This document shows positions 1-9,183 of a stretch of 64,000 nt of DNA, one piece after another (position 1 is the stretch's first letter; each line of letters opens with the position of its first letter). The translations under genes and the position numbers were made by a program. The DNA is from Chloroflexi bacterium TSY. Its GTDB lineage: Bacteria; Chloroflexota; Anaerolineae; Caldilineales; Caldilineaceae. The stretch spans positions 243,991 through 307,990 of the forward strand of contig JAHBNG010000004.1 in NCBI GenBank assembly GCA_019217005.1. Direction: 5' to 3'. Below the pieces are notes generated by a model, which worked only from the letters and a program-made list of their open reading frames with translations, was not told the DNA's origin and did not search any database.

Positions 1-258
1 GGTCCTGAGTCCAAAGTCCTGAGTCGTTGCAGTCGTGCAGCTTCGTCTGACATCTTAAGACTGTTTGGCAAAACATATCTGGCTTCGTTTGCCACAGATT
101 TGCTTGATGAAGATGTCTAGTTGAGTAAGTGGTTGTGCCGCGAGTAAGAATGAGGCATAGAGTGTCTGCCCAGTCTATTTTCTTGCAGTACAACAATATT
201 CTGTACTGGTTCACGAAACACGCAATACACAACACGTATCTTATTTTACGAATCACAC
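1..258. other. Upstream spacer, no gene seen
   Basis: I see no convincing coding region, RNA gene or terminator in this stretch. It holds only low-complexity strings such as a repeated tgagtc-type motif at the very start. It leads into the first ABC exporter gene. Confidence 0.5.
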
Positions 259-2088
259 ATGACGAACCACGGATTTTTTATGCTCAATACAACAAATATT
301 GTCAATTCATGGAATGCAAGTTGGCGGTTGGTTTGGCACCGACCCCGGCGGTATTTGCTCAACACGCTGATTTGGGGGTTCGTCATGACGGCTCCCTTAC
401 TGCCAGGATTGGTGACTCGTGAAGTTTTTAATTCGCTCACGGGCGATGCACCGGCCCTCTTTGGGTTCTGGACGCTGATTGCGCTGCTGGTGGTCATCGG
501 GTTCGGTCACTTTGGCGCCATCATGAGTGCGATTATCGCTTACGTACCGTTTCGCTATTTTATTTCGGGAACGCTCAAGGTCAACTTACTCAAGCATATT
601 CTGCGCAGACCAGGTGCAGCGGCACTTCCCAACTCGGCCGGTGAAGCGATCAGCCGCTTTCGGGGTGACGCCGATCATCTAGTCGACTTCGCCGCCGATC
701 GACTTATCGATGGTCCAGGGATGCTCGGTTCAGCATTGATCGGGATGCTCATTCTCTTTTGGATCAACCCGGTAATTACGCTGGCAGTCATTGTCCCAAT
801 GGCGATGGTGGTCTTGCTGGTCACCATTATGCGTAAACGACTGGAAACGTATCGAGAAGCCAAGCGAAAGGCTGCCGGGCAAGTGACGGGCTTTATTGGC
901 GAGATGTTTGGGGCAGTCCAGTCGGTGAAGGTTGCCAACGCGGTAACGGGCGTCAATCACCGGTTGCGAGCGTTGAACGAGAGTCGGCGCAAAGCTACAC
1001 TCCAGGACACGCTCACGAGCGAACTGCTCCACACCGCCTTTATGGGCACAACTGAACTCAGCATGGGCATGATTCTGATTATGGCTGGCTTTACCATTGG
1101 CGGAGCATCCTTCTCTGGGGAGACTTTCACCATTGGGGATTTTGCGCTCTTTGCCGCGTTTCTTTTCCCCATTACTGAAGGCATTACCTTTATGGGGAAT
1201 TCGCTGGCCATGTACCGCCAGACAAATGTTTCTGTCAAGCGGATGACCGAGTTGTTGCAAGGCCCCAATGCAGACGTACTGCTGGAAAAGACTGACATTC
1301 ACCTCTTCGAAGAGGGTCCAACGCAAATAATTCCCGCGAAGACGGCAGCGGACTACCTCGACCGGGTGACGGCCCTGAACCTGACTTACCGCTATCCCAG
1401 CACCGGTCGCGGCATCGAAAACGTGGCTCTGGATCTGCCGCGCGGCTCTTTCACTGTGGTGACAGGACGTATCGGTTCGGGCAAAACAACTTTGCTGCGC
1501 TGTCTACTTGGACTGCTGCCCCTGGATGCGGGCGAAGTACGCTGGAACGGTAAACTGATCGAGGAGAGAGGCGACTTTTTGGTTCCGCCGCGAGCTGCAT
1601 ATACCGGACAAGTGCCGCGCCTCTTTAGCGATACGCTTCACGCCAATATGCTGCTCGGCATGGCCGATAGCCAAGAAGCCATTGACTCAGCCATTCATGC
1701 CGCCGTGATGGAGAAGGATCTGGGCGACCTGGAGAATGGGCTGGAGACAGTGGTTGGTCCGCGCGGGGTCAAGCTGTCGGGTGGGCAGATTCAGCGCACC
1801 GCAGCGGCACGGATGTTGGTCCGCGAGCCAGAACTCTATGTGTTTGACGATCTGTCGAGCGCGCTGGATGTGGAGACAGAAAAGACTTTGTGGAATCGTC
1901 TCTTTGATAGAGAAGGGCGTGGTGATCACACGCCCACCTGTTTAGTTGTCTCCCATCGCAAGCCCGCACTGCGTCGGGCCGATCACATCATTGTATTGGA
2001 AGAAGGCCGGGTTGTGGATGAAGGGAAGCTGGATGAGCTGCTGGGTCGCTGTGACGAGATGCGACGATTGTGGGCAGGGGAGATGTAA
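259..2088 (+). CDS. ABC exporter half-transporter with degenerate Walker B (exporter A)
   Basis: A fused permease-ATPase of 609 residues, the usual length for a type IV ABC half-exporter. The membrane domain occupies about residues 20-330. The ATPase domain shows Walker A GRIGSGKTT near residue 403, signature LSGGQ near 505, Walker B FDDLSSALD near 530 and the H-loop His (VVSHR) near 565. The residue after the Walker B Asp is Asp, not the catalytic Glu, which is the hallmark of the degenerate subunit in heterodimeric exporters. It is a close paralogue of the exporter at 9184-10986. The likely partner is the exporter at 6752-8740 (inference). The stop is only 3 bases before the next GNAT gene, which suggests co-transcription. 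The start at 259 has no clear ribosome site; the in-frame ATG at 280 is an alternative. The substrate cannot be told from sequence. Confidence 0.9.
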   Translation: MTNHGFFMLNTTNIVNSWNASWRLVWHRPRRYLLNTLIWGFVMTAPLLPGLVTREVFNSLTGDAPALFGFWTLIALLVVIGFGHFGAIMSAIIAYVPFRYFISGTLKVNLLKHILRRPGAAALPNSAGEAISRFRGDADHLVDFAADRLIDGPGMLGSALIGMLILFWINPVITLAVIVPMAMVVLLVTIMRKRLETYREAKRKAAGQVTGFIGEMFGAVQSVKVANAVTGVNHRLRALNESRRKATLQDTLTSELLHTAFMGTTELSMGMILIMAGFTIGGASFSGETFTIGDFALFAAFLFPITEGITFMGNSLAMYRQTNVSVKRMTELLQGPNADVLLEKTDIHLFEEGPTQIIPAKTAADYLDRVTALNLTYRYPSTGRGIENVALDLPRGSFTVVTGRIGSGKTTLLRCLLGLLPLDAGEVRWNGKLIEERGDFLVPPRAAYTGQVPRLFSDTLHANMLLGMADSQEAIDSAIHAAVMEKDLGDLENGLETVVGPRGVKLSGGQIQRTAAARMLVREPELYVFDDLSSALDVETEKTLWNRLFDREGRGDHTPTCLVVSHRKPALRRADHIIVLEEGRVVDEGKLDELLGRCDEMRRLWAGEM

Positions 2089-2091
2089 ACC

Positions 2092-3153
2092 ATGTACAAA
2101 GCACGCCACTTCAACCCAACCGACGCCGAATACCAAATTGTCGCCGACCTATATAACGCTGCCAATCCAGATAACCCTCAAACCACTGTCGCCAGCATGA
2201 AAGAAGATGATGATGAGTGGGAGGAAGGGTATCTGAATCAGCAATACATTGTGGAAAATGCTCAAAGCACGATCGTCGCTGCGGGTGGTGCAAGAGAGCT
2301 TTTCTGGGCGTACAAACCGGGCGAAGTACACTTTATGTTCGACATTCATCCTGACTATACAGACCCAAGCATCGCAGACGTCTTTTACCACTATCTCGTC
2401 GAACAGTTACAAGCACGGACTCCTGCTCTAGAGCGATTGATTATCGGGTTTATGGAAGACAACCTTGACCGAATCCAGTACGTCGAATCGAAAGGGTTTG
2501 TCGTACGCGAACGTGATGCAAAATCAGCCCTACAGTTGCAGAATGTCGACATGTCTTCCGCAGTAGAACGAGAGGAAAGAGCACTGGCCCAAGGGATTCG
2601 CATCTACACCCTGGCTGAGGTCAAAGAGTTGGTTCCAGACTGGAAGATTCAGCTTCACCAGTTGCGCAACACGCTCGATCAGGATGTTTCTGGAGTTGGT
2701 CTCAAAATGGAGACAACCCTGGAGCAATTCGAGCGTATGTTCCTCCAAGATCCGGCTCTGGATCTAGAGGCGTGGTGGATTGCAGTGGATGAGAGCAAGG
2801 GTCAGCGCGAGATTGAAGAAAGCGAGGATAGAAAACATGACAATCAAGACCATCTGGATTTAGGCCCAAGCCATATAGGAGAATTCATTGGTTACAGCAA
2901 CTTATGGATCAATGACGAGACGCGCAAACAGCTGGACACGGGCATGACTGGCGTTCTCCGTAGCCATCGCCGCCGTGGAATTGCCACTCTGCTCAAATAC
3001 AAAGCCATTGCGTATGGACAGCGTCACAACTCAGATCGAATTGTGACCTCGAATGAAGAGAACAATCCAATGCTTGAACTAAACAACAAATTTGGATTTG
3101 AACCAATACCAGGATGGATCAGTTATGAAAAAATCTTCCAAACCGAAAAATAG
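2092..3153 (+). CDS. GNAT-type N-acetyltransferase, tandem-domain paralogue 1
   Basis: 353 residues. The C-terminal half has the acetyl-CoA-binding pattern of GNAT enzymes: a GVLRSHRRRGIATLLK stretch (the R/Q-x-x-G-x-G/A loop) followed by TSNEENNPMLELNNKFGF. The N-terminal half looks like a second, more divergent GNAT fold, so the protein is probably a tandem GNAT. The start is well supported by AGGGGAG eight bases upstream and a 3-base gap after the exporter gene. Close relatives lie at 5606-6589 and 16392-17369 and share the SHRRR and EENNPM signatures, so these are local duplicates. The substrate is unknown. Acetylation of a small amine or peptide linked to the neighbouring exporters is an inference only. 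Confidence 0.85.
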   Translation: MYKARHFNPTDAEYQIVADLYNAANPDNPQTTVASMKEDDDEWEEGYLNQQYIVENAQSTIVAAGGARELFWAYKPGEVHFMFDIHPDYTDPSIADVFYHYLVEQLQARTPALERLIIGFMEDNLDRIQYVESKGFVVRERDAKSALQLQNVDMSSAVEREERALAQGIRIYTLAEVKELVPDWKIQLHQLRNTLDQDVSGVGLKMETTLEQFERMFLQDPALDLEAWWIAVDESKGQREIEESEDRKHDNQDHLDLGPSHIGEFIGYSNLWINDETRKQLDTGMTGVLRSHRRRGIATLLKYKAIAYGQRHNSDRIVTSNEENNPMLELNNKFGFEPIPGWISYEKIFQTEK

Positions 3154-3614
3154 CAAGCAGAAAAACAAGAAACGCCAGTCTCAGTAGATCCAAATTTCAG
3201 GTTTTGAGAGAGAATTCTGGCTAAACAGTTGACATAAATACAAATTTGCCGGTCGATATCTAGTTTTTGCGTTAGATTTGGGCGATTTTCAGATATGAAA
3301 TAGGTTGTTTTCTGTAACCGAAATCTGAATAAATGACTCCAAAATCCCTGCAATCTCGACTGAAAATCGCCAAAAACGCCAAATTTGGATCTACTGAGTC
3401 TAAGGAACAGCGTCGACAGCAGCGTAAACTCAAGATGGAGATCAAACTTAACGATCAACATCAAACTGATACGGACACCCTCAGTCCAGCCACAGCGGCG
3501 GAGCGGCGAGCGGCCCTGATGGATCGCTATCGACAGTCTCAGTGGAATCAGAAGGTGAGGGCGGGCAAGGCTGCGGCGGCTAGAGTGGAAAAACGTTACA
3601 ACCGTGGCGGCTAG
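3125..3614 (+). pseudogene. Small basic protein gene interrupted by the 215-bp repeat
   Basis: An ATG at 3125 lies inside the end of the upstream GNAT gene and opens a Lys-rich reading frame (MKKSSKPKNSKQKNKKRQS). It runs to the 5-bp duplication at 3177-3181. Removing the element 3182-3396 and one copy of AGTCT joins it in frame to codons at 3402-3614, giving 89 residues ending in KRYNRGG. The product would be highly basic, with a charged helical middle (KEQRRQQRKLKMEIKL). No family is recognised. The frame continuity across the junction is direct sequence evidence that the two halves were one gene. The second half alone could still be translated from an ATG inside the element. Confidence 0.7.
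3182..3396 (+). repeat. 215-bp inverted-repeat element, copy 1
   Basis: Starts CAGTAGATCCAAATTT and ends with the exact reverse complement. It is flanked by the direct duplication AGTCT at 3177-3181 and 3397-3401. It is nearly identical to copies 2 and 4. It has no long reading frame, so it behaves like a MITE moved by a transposase encoded elsewhere. Confidence 0.93.
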
Positions 3615-3728
3615 TGATAGCAGGGCGGTAAGATAACAAGATGACAAGGTGGGAGGGTAAGTCGAAATTGTCTCGACGCCCTTCAACCTTGCAACTTTTC
3701 AACTTTCTCTGCATGTGAGGAACGCTAT

Positions 3729-4319
3729 ATGCATATTCTAGAAACCGAACGACTCATTCTGCGCCGCTTTACGATGGATGATCTGGATGAGATCTATCGC
3801 CTTGTCTATGCGGATCGAAGGGTCAAAGACGGTTGGTCTGGTGCGCAAGGGACGCCAGAAGAGATCAAAGAACGCTTTGCGGATCGATGGATTCTGCCGG
3901 AAGATGATTTACGCTTTCGGGCGGTTGTTATCAAGCAGACAAACACTCTGATTGGCCTCATGGGTTTTCAGATCCATGAGCCAGAAGAAGGCGACGATAT
4001 CTATTACCTTCACTCCGAGAACGAACCCAATCGTCGGGTGGGATTTGATCCAAACTATATCGAGGTTGAACTTACCTATGCTTTGGGACATGACTACTGG
4101 AAGCGTGGATATGCCACCGAAATGGGCAAGGCGATTATTGTATATGGTTTCGAAGAGTTAGGGATTGGTCGCATAATCCAGGGTGTTATGACAAGTAATC
4201 CAAGTTCGATCAACCTCATGCGGCGACTTGGTTTCCGCATAGAGAAAGGGACACATCCAGGAGTAACGGTTGGGGTTTTGGACGACTATGAACGCTGGCA
4301 ACAATCGCACAAAGTGTAG
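3729..4319 (+). CDS. GNAT acetyltransferase, RimJ/RimL-like
   Basis: 196 residues, typical of the RimJ/RimL-like GNAT branch. The opening LETERLILRRFTMDDLDE is characteristic of this branch. The acetyl-CoA loop is in YWKRGYATEMGKAII and the end has the SNPSSINLMRRLGF helix. GAGGAA lies seven bases before the ATG. It stands between the interrupted small gene and another GNAT gene on the same strand. Family members acetylate ribosomal protein N-termini or small molecules; which applies here cannot be told. Confidence 0.88.
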   Translation: MHILETERLILRRFTMDDLDEIYRLVYADRRVKDGWSGAQGTPEEIKERFADRWILPEDDLRFRAVVIKQTNTLIGLMGFQIHEPEEGDDIYYLHSENEPNRRVGFDPNYIEVELTYALGHDYWKRGYATEMGKAIIVYGFEELGIGRIIQGVMTSNPSSINLMRRLGFRIEKGTHPGVTVGVLDDYERWQQSHKV

Positions 4320-4378
4320 TTTCGCCGATAGGATTTATCCGCAACGCCCAGCGATCTATAGAAAAACGGCAATCAATT

Positions 4379-5155
4379 ATGAACCAAATTACAAGTGACC
4401 AGGTAACGTCACAGTTACGAAATCTATTCCACATTGACGATCCCGAAGCAACGCGCTGCTTTAACGTCCTTGCAGGTGTGGAACCCAGGGGCAAAATCTT
4501 GACCGATGACATAGATAACCCAACCTGGAGCGTCGTGCAGGAATCTTACGATGGCACTGTCTTTCTCGGTGGAGAAATTGATGAAGCGACGGCAACCCAA
4601 ATCTTCAACTCGTTCCGTCAACAGGGAGGAGTCATCGTCTTGCTACCGGACGACGATCCTCGGTTAAAGCTACTCCCACCGGATCCTCATTATGATGGCC
4701 GCATTCTCGAATTCTATGACCGTCCCATCGGACGAGGACTCGACCACATTCTGAGCCAGATTCCAGATGATCTTGCGCTACGCCGCTTGGATCGAGAACT
4801 GATCATGCGTACCCAATGGGGTCCAGATGATGTCGAATGGATGGGGGGATTGGATGCCTGGGAGCGAAATTGTTTCGGATATGTGCTGATGCGCGGAGAC
4901 GAGATCCTGAGCGAAGCCACCGTCGGCCCAGCGGCCACGGGTCTGCGTGAACCAGGCGTCATCACCCATGAAGATCATCGTCGCAAAGGCTATGGCACCA
5001 TCACCAGTGCCCGACTCGTTCAGGAAATCGAGTCGTTGGGTGATCGCACTTTCTGGAATTGCACCAAGCAAAATGTGGGATCAGCCGCCATCGCACGTAA
5101 CCTGGGATATACGGTCGAAAAGGAATTTCGAAATATGCACTGGAAGCCGCTTTAG
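4379..5155 (+). CDS. GNAT family acetyltransferase
   Basis: 258 residues. The N-terminal 130 residues are an unassigned domain that sets up the GNAT fold. The C-terminal half carries the acetyltransferase core, with HEDHRRKGYGTITSARLV as the pyrophosphate-binding loop and helix, then NCTKQNVGSAAIARNLGY. This layout resembles the GNAT_acetyltran group, in which an N-terminal extension precedes the catalytic half (family assignment from memory, moderate). No clear ribosome site precedes the ATG. It belongs to the run of acetyltransferases in this island. Confidence 0.8.
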   Translation: MNQITSDQVTSQLRNLFHIDDPEATRCFNVLAGVEPRGKILTDDIDNPTWSVVQESYDGTVFLGGEIDEATATQIFNSFRQQGGVIVLLPDDDPRLKLLPPDPHYDGRILEFYDRPIGRGLDHILSQIPDDLALRRLDRELIMRTQWGPDDVEWMGGLDAWERNCFGYVLMRGDEILSEATVGPAATGLREPGVITHEDHRRKGYGTITSARLVQEIESLGDRTFWNCTKQNVGSAAIARNLGYTVEKEFRNMHWKPL

Positions 5156-5227
5156 GAATTCGTATTGCGTGTTGCGTGATACCAGTTGAGAATATCATTC
5201 TATGGCGAGATTCTAGTGCGTTATTTG

Positions 5228-5546
5228 GGGTGGTTCATTTTAGCTGGATAGATAGGTTTACACTTTTAGGGGTGGTTCATTTTAGGCGGACAATTAGGTT
5301 TACATTTTTGCAAAGAGAAAAGATGTTTATATTTTCTACTTTGAGCCATGCTCAGGCAGAAAATGACCTCAATATAGATTTTTATCTATGTATCAAAAGT
5401 GTAAACCTAATTCTGAACCACCCCCACTTTTAGAAACAGAAAGAACGTTTATATTCTCTGATTTCGCCGGTTCTCAGAGAGAAAACGGTCTCATATAGAT
5501 TTTTGTCTATATATCAAAAGTGTAAACCTAATTTTGAACCACCCCC
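5228..5546. repeat. Outer 155-bp palindromic element, split by a nested copy
   Basis: Begins GGGTGGTTCATTTTAG and ends TTTTGAACCACCCCC, so the ends are inverted repeats. The direct duplication GTTATTTG lies at 5220-5227 and 5547-5554. After removing the nested copy and its duplication the element is about 155 bp. The internal arms share a TAGGTTTACA / TGTAAACCTA inverted motif. No coding capacity. Confidence 0.9.
5270..5425. repeat. Inner 156-bp palindromic element nested in the outer copy
   Basis: Same ends as the outer element, with its own 8-bp duplication ACTTTTAG at 5262-5269 and 5426-5433. The internal sequence is similar to the outer copy (tatagatttt-tctat stretch before the right arm). 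It therefore inserted after the outer one. Confidence 0.9.
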
Positions 5547-5605
5547 GTTATTTGGGTGCTTATTTCAGGGGAATGGTCCAAACAATATTTACACGAGGAA
5601 AACTT

Positions 5606-6589
5606 ATGGTAAACATACGAGAATTCAGCGAACAAACCGATCAAGACTATGAAGCTGGCGTTGCCATCTGGAATGCCAACTGGCCCGATTATTTGGAAAC
5701 CGTAGAAGAGTGGAAAGCCTGGCACGCCACCCGCAACCCTGAAGATTTTTTTCAGCGCCTGATCGGTGAAATTAACGGTCAGGCCGCCTGCTATGCCGAT
5801 TGGGGTGAGTCTGGCTGGGCCAACTATCCCGGCAAGCACAACTGGGATTTTCACGTACACCCCGATCACGACTTCAATATGATCGCGCCCCAAATGTACG
5901 ATCACATGATGGCGAAAATTATGGAGCGGAAGCCAACTAAAATCAGCAGCGGAACTCATTCTGACAAGACCGAACGAATCGCCTTTATGGAGGCCCAAGG
6001 ATACAAACTCTCCCAAACCGAGCCAACCTCTCTGCTGGACGTCACTGCTTTTGATCCGTCTGCCTTTCAGAAAGCGGTTGACCGCGCAGACGAAGCAGGC
6101 ATTAACATCTGCTCCTGCGCCCAATTAAAGAAGATCGATCCACACTGGAAACAGAAGCTATATGAATTGAGATGGGAAATAGCGCAAGACGTCCCCTCTA
6201 CGGATCCACCCAAAAAACAACCATTTGAAGTCTTTGCGAAGCAGCAAGACGATCCGATTGCCGTCAATCTGTCCACTCGATATGTTGCGGTTGATACCAC
6301 TAAGGCAACAGAGGGTGACATCGGCGCTTACGTGGCCGTCTCGAATCTCGACTACAATCGTGTCAACAAAGTCAAGGGACACACGGGGCTGACAGGTGTG
6401 GCTCGCGCCTACCGCCGAAAAGGGATCGCCACAGCCATCAAGGTCCACGCCCTCAGCCAGGCCAAAGCCGACGGCATCGAAATCATTGACACTGACAACG
6501 ATGAGAATAACCCCATGTTGGATCTGAACATACAGCTGGGGTTCAAACCTGGACCGTCATGGTTGGACTACGAATTGATCATCGCATGA
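5606..6589 (+). CDS. GNAT-type N-acetyltransferase, tandem-domain paralogue 2
   Basis: 327 residues when started at the ATG at 5606, which has GAGGA seven bases upstream; an upstream in-frame ATG lies next to the repeat element and is less likely. The C-terminal domain has TGLTGVARAYRRKGIATAIK and TDNDENNPMLDLNIQLGF, matching paralogues at 2092-3153 and 16392-17369. The N-terminal half (NANWPDYLETVEEWKAWH) also resembles a GNAT fold, so the protein is probably a tandem GNAT. The substrate is unknown. Confidence 0.87.
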   Translation: MVNIREFSEQTDQDYEAGVAIWNANWPDYLETVEEWKAWHATRNPEDFFQRLIGEINGQAACYADWGESGWANYPGKHNWDFHVHPDHDFNMIAPQMYDHMMAKIMERKPTKISSGTHSDKTERIAFMEAQGYKLSQTEPTSLLDVTAFDPSAFQKAVDRADEAGINICSCAQLKKIDPHWKQKLYELRWEIAQDVPSTDPPKKQPFEVFAKQQDDPIAVNLSTRYVAVDTTKATEGDIGAYVAVSNLDYNRVNKVKGHTGLTGVARAYRRKGIATAIKVHALSQAKADGIEIIDTDNDENNPMLDLNIQLGFKPGPSWLDYELIIA

Positions 6590-6615
6590 TTATCAGTGAA
6601 TCCAAAAAAGTATTT

Positions 6616-6676
6616 GGACACGGATTGATCGGATTTTCAGGATTTTATCCATGTGTATCTGTGAAAATCTGTGTCC
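6616..6676. repeat. Short palindromic repeat with GGACACGGATT ends, copy 1
   Basis: Left arm GGACACGGATT and right arm AATCTGTGTCC are near-perfect inverted repeats around a centre rich in GGATTTT. A related copy with the same outer arms lies at 32095-32165. Non-coding, directly upstream of the exporter B gene. Confidence 0.6.
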
Positions 6677-6751
6677 TATTTCTAAAGACTTTCTTAGCTT
6701 TACTTCTTACGCCGACTCAAGTATTTGAACGAACGGAATGATCTGAACACA

Positions 6752-8740
6752 ATGGAGAACTCCTTAGATGCGTACCGGTCGATACTAGTCGATTATCTGC
6801 GTCCACAGCGTTGGCGGATGGTTGCGCTTGCTCTCTTGATCTTTTCGAACATCGGGCTACAGCTGGCCAATCCACAGATTATGCGGCGCTTTATCGACAG
6901 CGCGCTGACCCGCGACAATACAGAGCAGTTGCCTTGGCTGGCGCTACTCTTCATTGCCATTGCGTTGGTGCAGCAGGTGGTGGCAGTGGGCAGCATCTAC
7001 GTGGGCGAGAACGTGAGCTGGACAGCGACCAACTGGCTTCGCTATGACCTGGCACGCCACTGTCTCAATTTGGACATGTCATTCCACAATCGACATACGC
7101 CCGGTGCCATGATCGAGCGTATTGATGGCGATATCAATACGCTCTCCCAGTTTTTCTCCCAGTTTATACTGCAGGTGATCGGTAATGGGCTGTTGCTTTT
7201 GGGTGTGCTGGCGCTAATACTACGAGAGAGCCTGTTGATGGGTGGTGTACTGACAGGGTTTGCCACAATAGTACTGGTTGTGCTGATCTATCTGCGCAGT
7301 GCAGCTGTGCCCCAGTGGAAGAAGGCGCGTCAGGCCAGTGCCGACTTCTTTGGATTTTTAGAGGAGCGGCTGGCAGGCACTGAAGAGATTCGCTCCAGTG
7401 GGGCTAAAGCATATGTCATGCACCGCTTCTTTGAGCTACTGCGTACCTTTTGGCAGACAACGGTGCGAGCGCGATTGCTGGCCTTTGCCATGATCAATGT
7501 GGGCTGGTTGCTCTTCTCAATAGGGATGGCTGCATCATTTGGAATGAGCGCTTATCTTTTCCAGAGTGGCACCATGACGCTAGGGTCTGTCTATCTCGTG
7601 ATCCACTATACAGGTCTGCTCAATCGACCGATTCAGCGAATTGCACAGGAGATTGAACAGTTGCAGCAAGCTGGCGCAGGTGTGGCCCGGATTCAGGAAT
7701 TTCTCGCAGAGAATAATCGCCTTGCACCGCCGTTGAGTGAGAGGTTGCTGCCCCAAGGCCCGCTCTCTATTTCATTCGAAGATGTCTCATTTTCTTACCC
7801 AACAGAATCCAGGAGCTATCTCGACAAAAGCTTGAATGCCGAGTCATCTGCATCTAGCGCTGTTCTATCTCAAATGGAGAAGAGTGATTCCCCACAGATA
7901 GAAAAGAACGGGGACAATTCTGTAGACAGAAGCGTGACCCATTTGGGGCAACCGCTAGCTGTCGAGCCAAGCAGAAATGGTCACGCCAGCAATGGACTTA
8001 CTGATACGAACAGTGAAATCGTGCTCGATGCAGTGACCTTTCGGCTGGAGTCGGGCAAAGTGCTTGGGCTGCTTGGACGCACAGGTAGCGGGAAGACAAC
8101 GTTAGCTCGACTGCTCTTTCGTTTCTATGACCCAACGGCTGGGCGCGTTTATATAGGCGGTGAAGATATCGCCCATCTCAACATGCATGAGCTACGCCAA
8201 AGGATCGGAGTTGTGACCCAAAATGTCCAACTGTTTCGGGCCAGCGTCCGCGAGAACATGGCCTTCTTTAACCCGACAATTCCCGATTCAGCGCTACTCA
8301 ATGTGCTGGATGAGTTGGGCTTGTCGGACTGGTTGGCTACACTTGAGGACGGTTTGGATACAGTATTAGACGCAGGGGGTGGCAACCTCTCTGCTGGCGA
8401 GGCGCAGCTGCTGGCTTTGACGCGCATCTTTCTCAAAGATCCAGATATCGTGATCTTTGATGAGGCATCCTCGCGGCTCGATCCGGCCACAGAACAACGT
8501 ATCGAACGGGCTGTGAACCGACTGCTACAAAACCGAACGGCCATCATCATTGCCCATCGACTGGCAACGATTCAGCGTGCCGACGACATTCTGATTTTGG
8601 AACGTGGGAAGATTGTAGAACATGGAAAGCGGGTCATGCTGAGTGCCGATCCAAACTCGAGATTTGCGGGCTTGTTGAGGAGTGGGTTCAAGAGAATAGA
8701 CTCGCTACAATCAACAACCAATTCACAAGGAACAATATGA
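6752..8740 (+). CDS. ABC exporter half-transporter with canonical Walker B (exporter B)
   Basis: 662 residues from ATG 6752 (TTG 6725 is possible). Membrane domain, about residues 15-320, then an ATPase domain: Walker A GRTGSGKTT near 441, signature LSAGEAQ near 546, Walker B IVIFDEASSRLD with the catalytic Glu near 570, and H-loop IIAHRLAT. The signature deviates from LSGGQ, while exporters A and C have LSGGQ but lack the catalytic Glu. Together they would make one active and one degenerate nucleotide site, as in known heterodimeric exporters (inference). Unusual: about 70-75 extra Ser/Asn/Glu-rich residues lie between the A-loop (FSYP, residue about 348) and the strand before Walker A, probably a disordered loop. 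The stop overlaps the start of the GFA-like gene. Confidence 0.9.
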   Translation: MENSLDAYRSILVDYLRPQRWRMVALALLIFSNIGLQLANPQIMRRFIDSALTRDNTEQLPWLALLFIAIALVQQVVAVGSIYVGENVSWTATNWLRYDLARHCLNLDMSFHNRHTPGAMIERIDGDINTLSQFFSQFILQVIGNGLLLLGVLALILRESLLMGGVLTGFATIVLVVLIYLRSAAVPQWKKARQASADFFGFLEERLAGTEEIRSSGAKAYVMHRFFELLRTFWQTTVRARLLAFAMINVGWLLFSIGMAASFGMSAYLFQSGTMTLGSVYLVIHYTGLLNRPIQRIAQEIEQLQQAGAGVARIQEFLAENNRLAPPLSERLLPQGPLSISFEDVSFSYPTESRSYLDKSLNAESSASSAVLSQMEKSDSPQIEKNGDNSVDRSVTHLGQPLAVEPSRNGHASNGLTDTNSEIVLDAVTFRLESGKVLGLLGRTGSGKTTLARLLFRFYDPTAGRVYIGGEDIAHLNMHELRQRIGVVTQNVQLFRASVRENMAFFNPTIPDSALLNVLDELGLSDWLATLEDGLDTVLDAGGGNLSAGEAQLLALTRIFLKDPDIVIFDEASSRLDPATEQRIERAVNRLLQNRTAIIIAHRLATIQRADDILILERGKIVEHGKRVMLSADPNSRFAGLLRSGFKRIDSLQSTTNSQGTI

Positions 8741-9144
8741 CGAACCAAAAAGCAAACGATCTAGTCCTAAAGGGGAGTTGTACATGCGGTGGGATCCAAT
8801 TCGAGATTCGAGGTCCGTTCGTTGGGATCGGCCAATGTCACTGCTCGAAGTGTCGTAAAGAGACAGGAACAGGTTCTTCAACGTTTATGCCTGTTCATGG
8901 TGAACAGTTTACCTGGATCTCTGGGGAAAACCTCGTGAACGACTATGATCGCTGTCAGGCATGTGGCTCTCTTGCGCCAGATCACAATCCACGACGCGAT
9001 TTATACAATATCCCAGCCGGGTTGCTTGATGACGATACCGGCATTCAGATTGTCGATCACATTTTCGTCGGGTCCAAGGCAAACTGGGATATTATCGGGG
9101 ATAGTGCACCTCAGCATGAGGAGGATGGTCCGCCCTTAATCTAA
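8737..9144 (+). CDS. GFA-family zinc protein
   Basis: 135 residues. Cysteine pattern CTCGG near residue 13, CHCSKCRK near 34 and CQACGS near 70 matches the GFA family (glutathione-dependent formaldehyde-activating enzyme-like), where the cysteines bind zinc. Family members are mostly of unknown function, so a formaldehyde role should not be assumed. The ATG overlaps the stop of exporter B (ATGA), with AAGGAA upstream, so the two are translationally coupled. It lies between exporters B and C. Confidence 0.87.
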   Translation: MTNQKANDLVLKGSCTCGGIQFEIRGPFVGIGQCHCSKCRKETGTGSSTFMPVHGEQFTWISGENLVNDYDRCQACGSLAPDHNPRRDLYNIPAGLLDDDTGIQIVDHIFVGSKANWDIIGDSAPQHEEDGPPLI

Positions 9145-9183
9145 AAATCGAAAGACAAGCACCGTTTACTTACCACGAACACC

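Noticed and set aside
730..1326. 198-codon open frame on the minus strand
   Set aside because: It is the shadow of the ABC exporter A gene and has a composition with many Cys/His and no domain.
5160..5220. Strings such as cgtattgcgtgttgcgtg near several genes
   Set aside because: They recur in loose form (also near 225, 44480, 56475) but without stable length or ends, so no family is called.
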